NCBI RefSeq assembly: GCF_021462225.1
Contig: NC_061817.1
Coordinates: forward strand, 5,801,327 to 5,865,326
Direction: 5' to 3'
DNA length: 64,000 bases
Source: Girardinichthys multiradiatus
Taxonomy: Eukaryota > Chordata > Actinopteri > Cyprinodontiformes > Goodeidae
In this document: one piece after another, positions 1 to 11,699 of the stretch
How the letters are laid out: each line of letters begins with the position of its first letter
Position numbering within the stretch: position 1 is the first letter of the stretch
Translations under genes and position numbers: made by a program
Notes under the pieces: model-generated
The model's database searches: none
Seen by the model: the letters and a program-made list of their open reading frames with translations, nothing else
What the model was told of the DNA's origin: nothing

Positions 1-535
1 TTCTGCAAAGCAGCTGTCGCTGAGATTTTGCTTTATAATTCCAGTTTGGTAAACAGGTAAAATTAAGTGGCAAGTATCCCAGTACCCTTGAACAAAGCAA
101 AGCATAGGCATATAATATGAGCTCTGAGCAAGTCAAGTCTACATTTTAAAGAGGAAATAGTGCATTGCTTATTCAGAAAAGTACTCTTCAGTATATTTCC
201 CAGTAAGGTACCTATAATGATTTAAAAGGTCAAGGAATTCCAAAGGCAGTGTTAGCCAAAGGTAAATATAGCAATTTTGATGTGACCCTTAATACCATGC
301 TCCTTAAATGAAAAATGCTTAAAAATGCTTTTAATGCATTTTAATGGAGCATCATGAAAACCAAGGAATCCAACAGTACCCTTTGGCAGTTTACCACAAG
401 CCATGCAGGGGGTACATCAAACATGTGGTAAGTGGTCTGGTTTAATGTAACCAAACTGAACTTTTTGGCCTACATGCAAAATGCTAGGTATGTTGGAAAA
501 CTTGGCTTGCACTTAACCCTGAACACACAATTTCC
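1..535. other. unannotated AT-rich stretch
   Basis: I see no convincing exon, RNA gene or recognisable transposon here. Confidence 0.5.
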
Positions 536-539
536 ACAA

Positions 540-1106
540 TTAATAATTATGGTGACAACATCTTGCTGTTGGGGATGATTTACTTCTGCAGGGACTGAGA
601 ATATGGTCAGAGTTGATGAGGAAAATGGAGGCAACTAAACACACGGTAAACCTTGTAGAAGACCTGTTAGAGGCTGGAGAACACTTCAAACTGAGGTGGA
701 GGTTCACCTTACAGTATGACATAGACCCTAAATGTTTTAAACCAAACCATATTCACGTGTGAGAATGGCTCTGTCAAAGTCCAGACCTAAAACCAGTTTT
801 TTACCTGCGGCAAGACTATTCACAGATTCTGTCCATCCGGTGTGACTAACCTTGATCTAGTTTGCAATGAAAATGAGGAAAATCAGTCTCTAAATGTTGC
901 TGTTGGAGACATTCTCATAAAGACATGCAGCAGTAACTGCAATGAAAGGTGGTTCTCCGAAGTATTGACTCGGGGGATAAATAAAAAAAATCAACTATCA
1001 TTTTGCCTTCGCTTTACAATTATGCACTTTCTGTTGGTCTATCATGTAAAATCCCATTAAAACCATTGAAGTTTGTGGTCATAACGTAGCAGAGCTTTTG
1101 CAAGGC
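540..1106 (+). mobile_element. decayed Tc1-like transposon, 3' half
   Basis: The sequence reads as a corrupted Tc1-like transposase. It has the glycine/serine-rich catalytic-core stretch around 550-640, then the 'SQSPDLNP'-type region near 770-800 where the DNA still reads 'caaagtccagacctaaa'. The family's terminal stretch follows, ending in 'cttttgcaaggcagtata' at about 1090-1106. Many indels and stops leave no usable ORF. The same family recurs at 9870-10110, 20755-20985, 26440-26640 and 63585-64000. The 5' half is missing. The assignment comes from remembered Tc1 family sequence and is moderately sure. Confidence 0.65.
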
Positions 1107-1729
1107 AGTATAAAATGTAACATCCCAGACTGGATAAAAATAAAATGTGAATAAAATGCACCCTGAAGGCATTCAACACATATTTGGAATGCTTAGAAAA
1201 AACTGAGGAAGAAGCTGAGCAAGGTTGGTGATTTAGGATGAAAGTATAGATCAGGTTCTAAAGTCATCTGAAATCCATTTCTATTGATACAATACATTGT
1301 GTCAGGTTGGTGCTTAAGAGCAGAGGGTTAAAAGAGGATAATAAGACTAACATGAGGAAGTACAACAGGGGAACAAAGGAAGGAAATTTTGAGTTACGCA
1401 AAAATACATTGGGAGAGCTTAAAGTGTGTGTGAGATGTGGATTATGGTGTTCAAACAGCACTATTACCCAGACACCATTTCTTAGCTCTAAGAAAATAAA
1501 ACCTCACCTTTTTGCTGTTGCACCATCCAGACCTTTAGATGATGTTAGAGTCAATCTGATGCTGTGTGCAGAGGCCACAGTGAGTTGGTTACCCCTCAGT
1601 GAAAACATTTAATAAAAATGAATGATTTACCAGTCAGTTGAGGCTGCTGTTGTACCTTTGCCAGAGTAATTTGTCAGGTGGAATCACACCAGTCAATTGC
1701 TAGCATGCAAAGCTAGATCTGTGATTAGT
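1107..1729. other. no recognisable feature
   Basis: A 101-codon open frame (1307-1612) lacks any domain, splice context or compositional support, so I treat it as chance. Confidence 0.45.
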
Positions 1730-2235
1730 GCCGTGCTGCTCCCTCTGGATTTGAGAGTTGGTCTTTGGCTGAAAGGGAGTACTTCAAATGTTTGGGGGTC
1801 TTGTTCATGAGTGATAGTAAGATGGAATGGAAGATTGATCGATTGACGGAGGCACCTGCACCAGCGCCTGCAGTAATTCAGGCGTTGCTTTCGGTCTCTT
1901 GAAGTGAAGAAGGCGTTAAGCTTTTGATTCACCAGTCTGTCTACAATCCGACCCTCGCTTAAGGACATATTTTTGGCTTGTGACAGAATGAGACCCTGGA
2001 TTCAGGTAACTCAAATTAGCTTCCTTAATAGGGTGGTCAGGCTATGCCTTAGGAAAAGGTTGAACAACTGCATCATGTGGAGGCTGCTTGTCAGTTGAGG
2101 TGGTTTGGATACTCAATGGGAGCAGACCCCAGGGCAGACCCAGAATATGCTGGAGGTACTATGTGTCATTTGTGGCCTGGGAATGCCTTGGGATGCCCAA
2201 GTAATAATCTGAAAAGTATCACTGTGGAAACTGAT
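1730..2235 (+). mobile_element. LINE reverse-transcriptase C-terminal fragment
   Basis: This corrupted + strand copy encodes the post-RT C-terminal domain of a common teleost non-LTR retrotransposon. Recognisable pieces are a 'YLGVLFxS'-like segment near 1775-1800, the 'NPTL...WLVTE' segment near 1940-1985, 'QLRWFGY' near 2093-2115, and a processed tail-ward segment reading like 'GRPRxxWRxYV' near 2120-2180. Frames change repeatedly. The same family is present at 7860-8165 (+) and 39640-41160 (-). It is 5' truncated and dead. Confidence 0.6.
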
Positions 2236-2239
2236 ATAG

Positions 2240-2989
2240 TGGAAGAAAGTGAAACGGATGAATAGATGGACTACATCACAATATTTTCTAGGTATTTAGC
2301 ATTTACCCATCTTATTCCTGTCACTCTAGGATTATTAGTCTCTGCAACACTCTGTAAAATAACGCACATAACAGTAAAGTGGTTTGTTTTGGTAGCCAAT
2401 CATGTGAAATGAGTGTTATTTTAGACACTTGTAGTTTAGTTAAATATCTTTTTAGTCTGTTTTTGATAATCAGACACCTAGGGACACTTTCTTTTGAAGC
2501 CAGACACATCCAAATATGACTACTTGTTTCATTGTTCGCTGTTGCACTTATAATAAGATAAAACTCAACTTGTTGTTTCAGCAGGTGTGTGTTAAGCATC
2601 CACATAAAGGGAAACAGGATTTATCCTGTGATCACAATAGAAATCAAGATGACCATCCACCAGAAAAGAAATGTCGGCTTCTGAAAAGGATGATCAACAA
2701 AACTGAGAGCAGATCAGGAACAATTTTAGACTTAAGAAATAACAGCAAATGTAGGTAAGTTGTTTCATGATCTGTTAAAATTCTTCATTGCATGACATAG
2801 CGGCTTTCCCTCCCTGACCAAACTCTTAACTTACACCAAAAATCTGCCACTTAAATTGGTGAAATATGCTTTTAATTAACTCCTAGAAAATTAAAAGCAT
2901 AGGAAACACCAGGTTAATATATAATTATATTTTATGTCTGTTCATTATCTGTTGCAGCTAAATGACGCTGCTAAATATACTAGTATAAG
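2240..2989. other. no recognisable feature
   Basis: AT-rich DNA with an 80-codon open frame at 2516-2758 that has no domain. It is followed by a consensus-like 'aggtaagt' donor sequence, but no partner exon can be found. Confidence 0.4.
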
Positions 2990-3691
2990 TACCGTAAATT
3001 CCGGACTACAGAGCGCACCTGATTGAAGGTCGCATGCTCTAATTTTAGAAAGAAAACCAATTTTGTACTTGTACAGGCTGCACCAGATGTTAAGCCGCGG
3101 GTGTCCCACGTTGTAATATGATTTACACAGAAAGATATAACACGTGAAGAATTTTTTACTTTTAACTTAATCCATATGGTATACAAACAAATGCATATTG
3201 CAAATGCTTTTTTCGAACAGTGGCTACCTTTAACATTATCAGTAACACACAAATTACATTGCCTTCTTCATCTTCTTCCTGCGCACTGAAATCATCAAAG
3301 TCCTCTTCTTCAGTGTCCGAACTGAACAGCCTCAGGATCTTGTCACTCATTTCAGCCTCTTCGTTGTCGTTCTCACTTGAGTGCACCCGGTTCCCTTAAT
3401 CACGCAGCAGTCCAGCCTTTCGAAACCCGTTGGTGATTTTCCATGTTGATGAGGGTGAATATAAATGACTGATTTACAATACCGGTAATTGAATTGTGAA
3501 AGTACTCTTGATTTATCGCACAAGTTTATTGGACCTCTTTGAACTACTCATCAATTTGATTGCTCTACTGTTACCAGGCAGACTGTTTTTGGCGGAAAGA
3601 AAAAAAACATGCATTAGCCGCACCGTTGTATAGGCCACAGTGTTCAAAGTGTGGAAAAAAAGTAGCGGCTTATAATCCGGAATTTACGGTA
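2990..3691 (-). mobile_element. pogo/Tigger-like non-autonomous DNA transposon
   Basis: The ends are inverted repeats. The left end reads CCGTAAATTCCGGACTA from 2992, and the right end is the complement of CCGTAAATTCCGGATTA, ending at 3689. Each is flanked by TA, the target duplication expected for Tc1/mariner/pogo elements. The interior keeps on the minus strand only an acidic transposase tail. The transposase core is absent, so this is an internally deleted derivative of about 700 bp. The class call rests on the TA duplication plus the acidic C-terminal tail typical of pogo-type transposases. Confidence 0.72.
3258..3386 (-). pseudogene. acidic C-terminal tail of a pogo-type transposase
   Basis: About 43 codons remain open on the minus strand and are dominated by E and D, with the core 'SSDTEEEDFDDFSAQEEDE'. 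Known pogo/Tigger-class transposases end in acidic tails like this. The catalytic DDE/D domain and the DNA-binding domain are both missing, so it cannot act as a transposase. The initial Met in this frame is likely accidental; in related copies the position is probably internal. It lies inside the TIR-bounded element at 2990-3691. Confidence 0.55.
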
Positions 3692-4117
3692 ATTTATTTG
3701 TTCAGGTCATCCACCCAACATAAGATAAAGGTGCAACTATAACTATAATATAACATTTTAACAATGTTAAAGAGAAGAAACTCAAATCAAAAATTATTTT
3801 TTTATGATTATACGTTTACCATGACAAAAAAAAACATTTAATCAGAAATCGCTTCAAAGAAAATAATCCAATTCATTCACAAAATTATAGAAATTAAATT
3901 CTAAACATTATTAGGTGTGTCTGTCATTGGTAATGTGTTATTGTGAAGTCCAGAACCAAACTCTTCAACTTTTTGGTTGAAGTGCAAACACATCCTCCAT
4001 TTCTGCTACCTGTATGACCCCTCTCTTTTCCACCGGTTATGGTCAATCTGACAGAGAGAGGTATCCCAATCGTTGTGGTTTTTAGTATAACAATGGCCAT
4101 CAGTGGGCTCTGGATGG
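3692..4117. other. no recognisable feature
   Basis: AT-rich DNA between two transposon copies. Confidence 0.4.
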
Positions 4118-5108
4118 ACAAACTGTCTACTTTTAAGGCTAGGCTTAAAACTTTCCTTTTTGATAAAACTTATAGTAAGAGTGGCTTAGGTTATCCTGAG
4201 TTATCTCTGTAGTTATGCTGCTATAGGCTTTGGCTGCTGGAGGACATAATGACCACTTTCACCCTCTTCGCTACATTCTCACACTACTCTCCAATTTTGC
4301 ATTATTTGATGTTATTTCAGCTTTTAACTTTGTTCTCTCTTTTCTCTTCCTAGAAGCTACACCTGGCTTGACTCTGTGTCTACCTGTGACACCTTTCTGG
4401 AGAGGGGCATCGTCCAAGCTTCTGCTGGCAACAACTTAATGCTCACACTCTACAGATGATCCACATGGCCCTGTCTTTCAGTGTTTAACCCTTTCTCTCT
4501 CCTAGACATGGCAATTGACTGAGCTTTTACTGTGACTAACTCTATGTGCTCTCTTTCGGACTCTAACCTTGAAAACTGGCTCAGAGTTTATCTGTTCTTT
4601 CTTTCTAGATGAAATGACTAAAGGAGCTACATCCATTAACATTTACTTTTCCTTCCCAAAGAAAGTACTCCTGGATCAGTGCTTCTTTGTTCTCTTTGTG
4701 TCTCTGCTCTGTTCTCTCAAACCCCCAGTCGGTCGTGGCAGATGGCTGCTCACGCTGAGCTTGGTTCTGCTGGAGGTTTCTTCCTGTTAAAAGGGAGTTT
4801 TTCCTCTCCACTGTCGCTACATGCATGCTCAGTATGAGGGATTGCTGCAAAGTCAATGCCAGTGACTGTCCACTGTTTCTACCTGCTCATCTAGGAGGAG
4901 GCAATGCTGCAAGTCACTGACTGGATGCAATCTGCTGGGTTTCCTTAGACAGAAAAACGTTTTATCCGATTTGAATAAATAACTAACTCTGACTGCACTG
5001 TTCAATGGTTAGGATTAATTGGAATGTATGTACCTGACTGTTGGGAAGTGCCTTGAGATGACATGTGTTGCGAATTGGCGCTATATAAATAAACTGAATT
5101 GAATTGAA
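4118..5108 (+). mobile_element. L2-type LINE, 5'-truncated 3' end
   Basis: It begins inside the last codons of the L2 ORF2 ('STFKARLKTFLFDK'-like, 4122-4170). It then runs through a long 3' UTR and ends in the family tail 'gcgctatataaataaact' followed by (TGAAT)n at about 5080-5108. It matches 61286-62345 segment by segment, so the two are copies of one family. The 5' junction at about 4118 is abrupt, as expected for truncated target-primed insertion. There is no coding capacity. Confidence 0.85.
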
Positions 5109-6072
5109 ACAGAATTTTTTTTGAACCAGAGGAAAAGTTTACAATATTGCCACTTTGCTATTAAGACAAGGGAGTTCGGATGTTATTGTTTTAAGCCACA
5201 TAAACAGAGAATGACTGTTTACAACCTCTAAAGATCACACAGCCACACCGTTCCATGCTGTGAGTCTTTTGGGTTGCTGTCACTTGAAGCATGCCATCAT
5301 GTGAAATATTTGGTCACATTTCAAGGCATGGATGTATTTGGAACCACCCTGGGAGAAAAGTCATAGCAGCACTGTAGATGTTTAGTAGAACTCAAGGTCA
5401 CCTCTTTTATTAGTCTTGTTTTATATACGTGGTTTCTTACGCTTCTTTTTTGAACCACCTTTCTTCTCTCTTTGTGTGAATATTACTTTCTCCTTGAGTT
5501 CTTGGTAAACCATCACCAACATTGGGCTCCCGGTGAATGATTTCTGTGTTGATTTGTTCCAATAGAACAGTAATATGACAAAAAGCACCGATGATGACCC
5601 ACTTTTGGTTTACAGACAAAGCTTATGATATTTCTGTTTAAACTCTTCTTCTCTTTTAGATAATTCATGATGCCATGCAACAGAAACAGGCTCCTAGCAT
5701 CACAGATCCTGCACTGTAATTAACAATGGAAATCTGCTCCACATATTCATCCTTTGTTTCACACCAGACCCTCCTGTCATTAGCCAAAAAGTTCAGTCTT
5801 ATACGCATGTTCTTGGTTTACCATCTCAAATTCTGTACAATTTGGAAAATGTCACTGTGAAGGCCTAAGCTGTAACTGGTTGCCAAATAAGTTTTTCACA
5901 ATTGTTTCTGCAGCATTCCTCCATCCTCCACCTGGTTGGCAGGATTTCCTCAATGATTATTCTTTGTCTGCCCAAAATCAATCCACATCTTTGCCCCAGC
6001 CTGGCAAAACTCTCTATGATCTCTCTCTTTAGACTCTCTTTAGAATTGAACCCTCTGGGGCCTGACGGTATC
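5109..6072. other. unclassified stretch, possible LINE trace near 6000-6075
   Basis: Near 6040-6070 the + strand frame reads 'NPLGPDGI', resembling the 'xPGPDGI' motif that begins many LINE reverse transcriptases. Nothing before it supports this. The rest is unrecognised. Confidence 0.25.
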
Positions 6073-7543
6073 ATTGCACACTAACTGAAATATTTTCAGG
6101 TCTTTTATTGCTCTTAATACGGCTGATTTTGGCATACAGCTCATGAAAACCCCAAATTCCTATCTCACAAATTAGCATATCATTAAAAGGGTCTCTAAAC
6201 GAGCTATGAACCTAATCATCTGAATCAACGAATTAACTCTAAACACCTGCAAAAGATTCCTGGGCCTTTTTAAAACTCCCAGCCTGGTTCATCACTCAAA
6301 ACCCAATCATGGGTAAGACTGCCGACCTGACTGCTGTCCAGAAGGCCACTATTGACACCCTCAAGCAAGAGGGTAAGACACAGAAAGAAATTTCTGAACA
6401 AATAGGCTGTTCCAGAGTGCTGTATCAAGGCACCTCAGTGGGAAGTCTGTGGAAGGAAAAAGTGTGGCAGAAAACGCGGCACAACGAGAAGAGGTGACTG
6501 GACCCTGAGGAAGATTGTGGAGAAGGGCCAATTCCAGACCTTTGGGGGACCTGCGGAAGCAGTGGACTGAGTCTGGAGTAGAAACATCCAGAGCCACCGT
6601 GCACAGGCGTGTGCAGGAAATGGGCTACAGGTGCCGTATTCCCAGACCTGGGCTAAGAGAAGCAGCACTGGACTGTTGCTCAGTGGTCCAAAGTACTTTT
6701 TTCGGATGAAAGCAAATTCTGCATGTCATCGGAAATCAAGGTGCCAGAGTCTGGAGGAAGACTGGGGAAGAAGGAAATGCCAAAATGCCAGAAGTCCAGT
6801 GTCAAGTACCCACAGTCAGCGATGGTCTGGGGTGCCGTTGTCAGCTGCTGGTGTGGTCCACTGTGTTTTATCAAGGGCAGGGTCAATGCAGCTAGCTAGC
6901 AGGAGATTTTGGAGCACTTCATGCTTCAATCTGCTGAAAAGCTTTATGGAGATGAAGATTTCATTTTTCAGCACGACCTGGCACCTGCTCACAGTGCCAA
7001 AAACCACTGGTAAATGGTTTACTGACCATGTATCACTGTGCTCAATTGGCCTGCCAACTCTCCTGACCTGAACCCCATAGAGAATCTGTGGGATATGTGA
7101 AGAGAACATTGAGAGACTCAAGACCCAACACTCTGGATGAGCTAAAGGCCGCTATCGAAGCATCCTGGGCCTCCATAAGACCTCAGCAGTGCCACAGGCT
7201 GATTGCCTCCATGCCACGCCGCATTGAAGCAGTCATTTCTGCCAAAGGATTCCCGACCAAGTATTGAGTGCATAACTGTACATGATTATTTGAAGGTGAC
7301 GTTTTTTGTATAAAACACTTTTCTTTTATTGGTCGGATGAAATATGCTAATTTGTGAGATAGGAATTTTGGGTTTTCATGAGCTGTATGCCAAAATCATC
7401 CGTATTAAGACAATAAAGACCTGAAATATTTCAGTTAGGTGTGCAATGAATCTAAAATATATGAATGTAAAATTTTCATCATGACATTATGGAAAATAAT
7501 GAACTTAATCACAATATGCTAATATTTTTGAGAAGGACCTGTA
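6073..7543 (+). mobile_element. Tc1-like transposon copy A (left end truncated)
   Basis: The right end is intact: 'gagaaggacctg' stops at 7541, followed by TA. The left end starts about 70 bp inside the terminal inverted repeat, at the 'cattgcacactaactg' segment. The inner inverted-repeat portions ('gcatacagctcatgaaaac' near 6134-6152 and its complement near 7370-7391) face each other. It is the same family as the near-intact copy at 55326-56908, which lies in the opposite orientation. Confidence 0.9.
6309..7267 (+). pseudogene. Tc1-like transposase, frameshifted
   Basis: It starts with MGKTADLTAVQK, the N-terminal paired-type helix-turn-helix domain that binds the inverted repeats. This is followed by 'EGKTQKEISEQIGCS'. 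The frame breaks from about 6415 onward by repeated small deletions and insertions. The GRPR-like linker, the DDE region ('FSDES'-like near 6700) and the 'FQHDLAPAH' segment near 6966-6995 lie in different frames. The C-terminal stop is at 7265-7267. A full Tc1 transposase is about 340 aa, so the length is right but the gene is dead. Confidence 0.88.
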
Positions 7544-7859
7544 TAAATTTTAATTTTCACAGGTCCTTTTTTGCGGTTCTTGCTGTGGACACAGTAGACG
7601 CTGCACAAAAAGACAACACAAAGGCGAGCAGTGAAGTCTGGACTCCACCGGGGTTGCCCATTGTTCTCAATTCTGTTAGTGGTGTTCATGTTAAGGATCT
7701 AAAGGCATAGTCATATAGAGGAGGGCGTCTGGTTTGTAAAGGTCAGGATCGTCTTTCTTTTTCATACATGATGTGCTTATTACAGTGTCTTAAAGCAATA
7801 TACTTCTGCATGAAGTTAAGCAGTTCGCAATCGAGTGTGTAATGGGTGTGATGAGTGTC
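7544..7859. other. no recognisable feature
   Basis: Nothing supported; a 73-codon open frame at 7489-7710 begins in the transposon end and has no domain. Confidence 0.4.
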
Positions 7860-8165
7860 AGTCCCTTCAAATCTGGGGGTTTGGTTCCCAAGTGTGAAAA
7901 AGTTGACGGCTCCTTCCAGGTTGGAGGTCAGTTTTTGTCTTAAGCCGATAAGTTCAAACATCTGAGGGTGGTCCGGGCATCTGATCAGAATGTCCCCTAG
8001 AAGATTCCTTTCGGAGATTTTCCAGGCAAGTTTCATTGAATTGAGACCCAAGACAGACCCAGAACCATTCGACTGTGTGTCCTTTCTAGCATCAGAACAC
8101 ATCACGATCGGCCAAAATGAGATGGAGAGGTACGTTGGGTGGAAGGATGAATAGATGGGTGGCTT
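7860..8165 (+). mobile_element. LINE 3' fragment, same family as 1730-2235
   Basis: A degraded + strand copy with 'aaatctgggggtttggtt' near 7868-7885, a 'GHLIRMSP'-like stretch near 7973-7995 ('ggtccgggcatctgatcag'), and a GGAT-rich tail ('ggaaggatgaatagatggg') at about 8141-8160. Between these segments much is deleted. No ORF is kept. Confidence 0.5.
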
Positions 8166-9180
8166 TTCCTCTAAACACATTAATATCTCCTTTAAATGAG
8201 GGAAAATGAATCAGGGCAGATAAACACTTGGCTTGGCATTACAGTTTGAGGAACAAACCACCCTTTTGCATGGGGTTTGTGAATTAGACAAATGGGCAAA
8301 CTCTTGCTTTTTCTCATTTCCTTGCATAAAAAGCATCTGCAGGTCCAAGTAACCAGAACAACAAAACTACTTACATTCTAGTATTTTTTTGTCCCAAACA
8401 AAACAAATCTGAAATGGGGATAGAAACAAAGTGCACATTTAGATTGTGTTGAAGTGTGGTCTAAAAACTACTGACGAACTGATGGATCTACTTAAAATGC
8501 CCCTTTTTTGTTTTAATATGAATGGCTAAACTTTGAGTTGAGCAGAAACTCAGAGATTTTGCTTTGGTTGCTCCTCAACTGTGTATTCTTGATACAGTAT
8601 AACCTGCATGCCAGGAAATGCTCACTTTATGATCGTCACTCAATATTGGCCTTTGTTCAATTTCACCAAAAATATAAATTCCATTAATGATAGCAATAAT
8701 TTAAAACAAAATGTAGTCTTCCTTGTTGAATGAGAGGAACAACAACCCTAATCTGCCGGTAAAGGAAGAGTTTCTGTTGTGCAACCAGGATGGTACTAAA
8801 AAACAAGCTTTAAGGAACTCTTGGGGAACCTTATCCAACCAAAATAGAAACTGTTGACTCGCACTCACTCACACAGGGTGCCTTTATCCAGCCTGATTTG
8901 TATCTGTCGGCCTCCTGAGTTCAGAAGTGGAAACCCTGATAAATGGCCACAAGTAGAGCTTTCTCATTAAAGTTGTTTATAATTTACTTTGTCTATATGA
9001 CATCTATCATCTCCCCAAGATGACATGAATACACGTGCATGTGTTTGCTTGCATTTGCATACACTATGTGTTCTTTGTCTTTCCAGAATAATAGGGAGAG
9101 TGTAGAAACAAGGAGAGAAGAAACTTCCTGTTGGCTGTCCAGCTGCTTAGTGTGTTGCTTTTGGCTTCATGTAAGTTATT
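8166..9180. other. no recognisable feature
   Basis: AT-rich DNA. A short Tc1-terminal-like phrase 'ggttacaaccacaaacttcc' lies just beyond, at 9230-9249, but is too short to call. Confidence 0.4.
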
Positions 9181-9552
9181 TAAATTGCAGAGAAATTCAT
9201 ACCCTTTGAACGAATTTACAGTTTGTTTGGTTACAACCACAAACTTCCTTTTTGTCTGAAGGAACTTCTGTGTCACTATTCCCCAGCAAGTGCACTCAGG
9301 TCTACCAACCAAATGCTCTTGCGTGTCCTGCAAACACAAGAACAGAGGTGAATATACCTTTGCATTGGCAGGACCCACTTTATGGAACAATTTGCACATG
9401 CCAATAAAGAAACACTCTGAAGAAAACTTACATTATCTTTGGCTTTCAATTCTACTGATGTTTTAAAAGCCTAATGTAAGCTTGTTGTTTAAACTGTTAA
9501 AATTTGGAATGCTCATGTTAACTTTAAGTACAAGATTTTTACATCTCATATT

Positions 9553-9747
9553 TGAGACTGGATGCAATCTGCTGGGTTTCCTTAGATAGAAAAACTTTTT
9601 ATCCAATTTGAATAAAAAGCTAACTCCGACTGCACTGTTCAATTGTTAGGATTAATAGGAATGTATGTACCTGACTGTTGTGAAGTGCCTTGAGACAACA
9701 TGTGTTATGAATTGGCGCTATATAAATAAAATTGAATTGAATTGAAT
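9553..9747 (+). mobile_element. L2 LINE 3' tail fragment
   Basis: Only the last 195 bp of the family are present, from 'gactggatgcaatctgct' to the 'ggcgctatataaataaaa' tail and TGAAT repeats. It matches the ends of the copies at 4118-5108 and 58600-62345. This is a heavily 5'-truncated insertion. Confidence 0.85.
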
Positions 9748-9869
9748 ATTTATCTTATTTCATGTCTCATTGTATTAGTGATATGTGTTTATTGATTCGA
9801 TTAATTTTACTGTAAAGCACTTGGGTTTATCTTGCATGGTTTAAATGTGTTTTATAAATAATTTGACGC

Positions 9870-10110
9870 TGACATTGGCCATTCTAACACATGAATATGC
9901 TTCACTCTGTGCTGAAGAAAATCCTCCCCACAGCGTGATTCTGCCACCACCTTGTTTTACAGTGTGAATAATCTTTTATATGGTGATGTGCAGTGTTAGT
10001 TTGCCTCCCCACAGAACATTTTGAATACTTAAAATTATTTTGGGCTTAAATGATGGGACCTGTTATGGCTTTCTTTAAACATTAGCGTTTTCTGTCCACA
10101 TCCTCCGGGT
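9870..10110 (-). mobile_element. Tc1-like fragment
   Basis: The minus-strand complement carries the same transposase-core phrases as 540-700 and 20755-20890. On the + strand these include 'ggccattctaacacatga' and 'cacagcgtgattctgcc'. Only about 240 bp remain and no frame is open. Confidence 0.55.
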
Positions 10111-10134
10111 TATGTGCAGGTTTGTGTGTGTGTA

Positions 10135-10400
10135 TGTGTTGGGTTGTATAGCCATTGTTTTGAGAACCAAAACTTGACAGTAGACCAACGTTGTCTGGAC
10201 AAATTAGCATTGTGAGGACATTTGGGGATAATTTTTAGGTTTAGGAGTGAATTGAGTTTAGGTTAAGTTTAGATTAGTTTAAGGGTTAGGTATGTACCTT
10301 TGACCTTAGGTATAGGGTTAGGTTCCGGGTTAAGGCATTGAAATCAATAGAAAATGAATAAAGGTCAATGCAACGTCCTCACAACAATATATATACCTAT
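10135..10400. repeat. short interspersed repeat with TTAGG-like core
   Basis: It is bounded by 'tgtgaggacatt' (about 10212) and its near-complement 'cgtcctcacaac' (about 10375-10386). The core between is made of degenerate GGTTTAGG/GGTTAGGG words. In teleosts I know a repeat with this layout that ends in (TG)n, as here. Confidence 0.55.
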
Positions 10401-10401
10401 A

Positions 10402-10414
10402 TGTGTGTGTGTGT

Positions 10415-10483
<69 letters not shown>
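10402..10483. repeat. (TG)n microsatellite
   Basis: About 41 dinucleotide repeats with one GGG interruption near 10415. The VCVCV open frames across it are artefacts. Confidence 0.97.
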
Positions 10484-10484
<1 letters not shown>

Positions 10485-10489
10485 ATCAT

Positions 10490-11560
10490 GTCCTCTGATG
10501 GCAAGGCACGACTGGAAGGTGTGTCCACGCAGTTGGAGCTTGTTTGTGTCAATTAGGAGGAGCATGTAGGAGTGGATTCCCTGAGGCAGAAGCCAGAAAG
10601 TTCTCACTCCCAGAGTGCTTCTTACATTTTCAGCTCATATGTAGCTTTACTTACCTCCTGTGTTCTCCTTCCATTAAGAAGCCTTTTCTAGCCCACAGTC
10701 CTCCTTCTAGTTTGCAATCCTCTGCCTCCTCGCTCCCTAGAGCCCTCTAAAGAACTCACCTCTGGATCCCCTCTGAAGAATTTTCTTACTGCTCTTCTGG
10801 TTGCTCCTCCCTAGACATGCTGACTGAACCCCTTCACATACCATCTCTTACTCACCTGCCTGTCCACTTTTTAACAATCTAAAGCTCCACTGTCTCACTC
10901 TTCTATTTCCCGGAACAGGAAAACAAACATTGTTAGAAACCGCTCCACACACCATAACTTGTCAATTTCTGTGGATATACTCACCTCTCCTCCTGGATCC
11001 TTGCCATCACCAACAAGAGTAAGCCTCCTTGTCATATCAGTCCTCATCCCAATCTTTCAAACTTTGCTTCCTATAGTTACCACTTACCTCCCCTCCTCAG
11101 TGCCACCCTGGAACCCGTCCACAAGCCAGAAAGAAACATTCACTTTTTTTGTTGTATCAATAAATCATTTAAACCGTCTTTATTTGTCTGTAGTTGTGAC
11201 TTGCAGCAGGGTCTCAATAACAATCACCATGACAACTCTTCTATTAATGAAGCTGGGTTTGGTCAGATTACAACTAATAGATGTCCTCTCAACAGATTTT
11301 CCCTCATGAGCTGTGGACTGAAGTTTCTGTAAAATGTCAGAACAAGACACCCACCAGTCTGGTTTTACTACAGTTGTCACTGCATTCATTATGGTTTATA
11401 TACATTGGCTAACAATAAAGATTTGTAATGAGCCTGACCTTCTGTTGGAGCAGAAGTCTGGCCTAATCTGGCGTTTTAGAAGTTTGGATACAATCATTTA
11501 CATGCTTTTTGTTTTCTAAAGCCATAAAATGTTAACGGCCATATCTAATATTTGTAAACA
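10490..11560. other. pyrimidine-rich unclassified stretch
   Basis: A C/T-rich tract (10660-11130) followed by 'caataaatcatttaaac' near 11157-11174 resembles an LTR with a polyadenylation site, but no partner LTR is seen. Confidence 0.3.
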
Positions 11561-11574
11561 ATAGTTTTATCTTT

Positions 11575-11624
11575 CCTGAGGTTCCACTTACACACATGTG
11601 AATGTATGAAAATGGAACCTCAGG
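11575..11624. repeat. perfect 12-bp stem inverted repeat
   Basis: CCTGAGGTTCCA at 11575-11586 pairs exactly with TGGAACCTCAGG at 11613-11624 across a 26-nt loop. Its function is unknown. Confidence 0.8.
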
Positions 11625-11699
11625 AGTGTATACAGTATGTAAGTGTGATAAGACTTATTGAGATATAATCAAAAAGAACTTTATTAATTTTTTTTTCTG

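Noticed and set aside
2516..2758. Host exon followed by a good splice donor
   Set aside because: There is no homology, no acceptor-supported partner and no domain; one donor-like motif is expected by chance.
10354..10607. Overlapping open frames of VCVCV / THTHT residues
   Set aside because: They are the translation of the (TG)n microsatellite.
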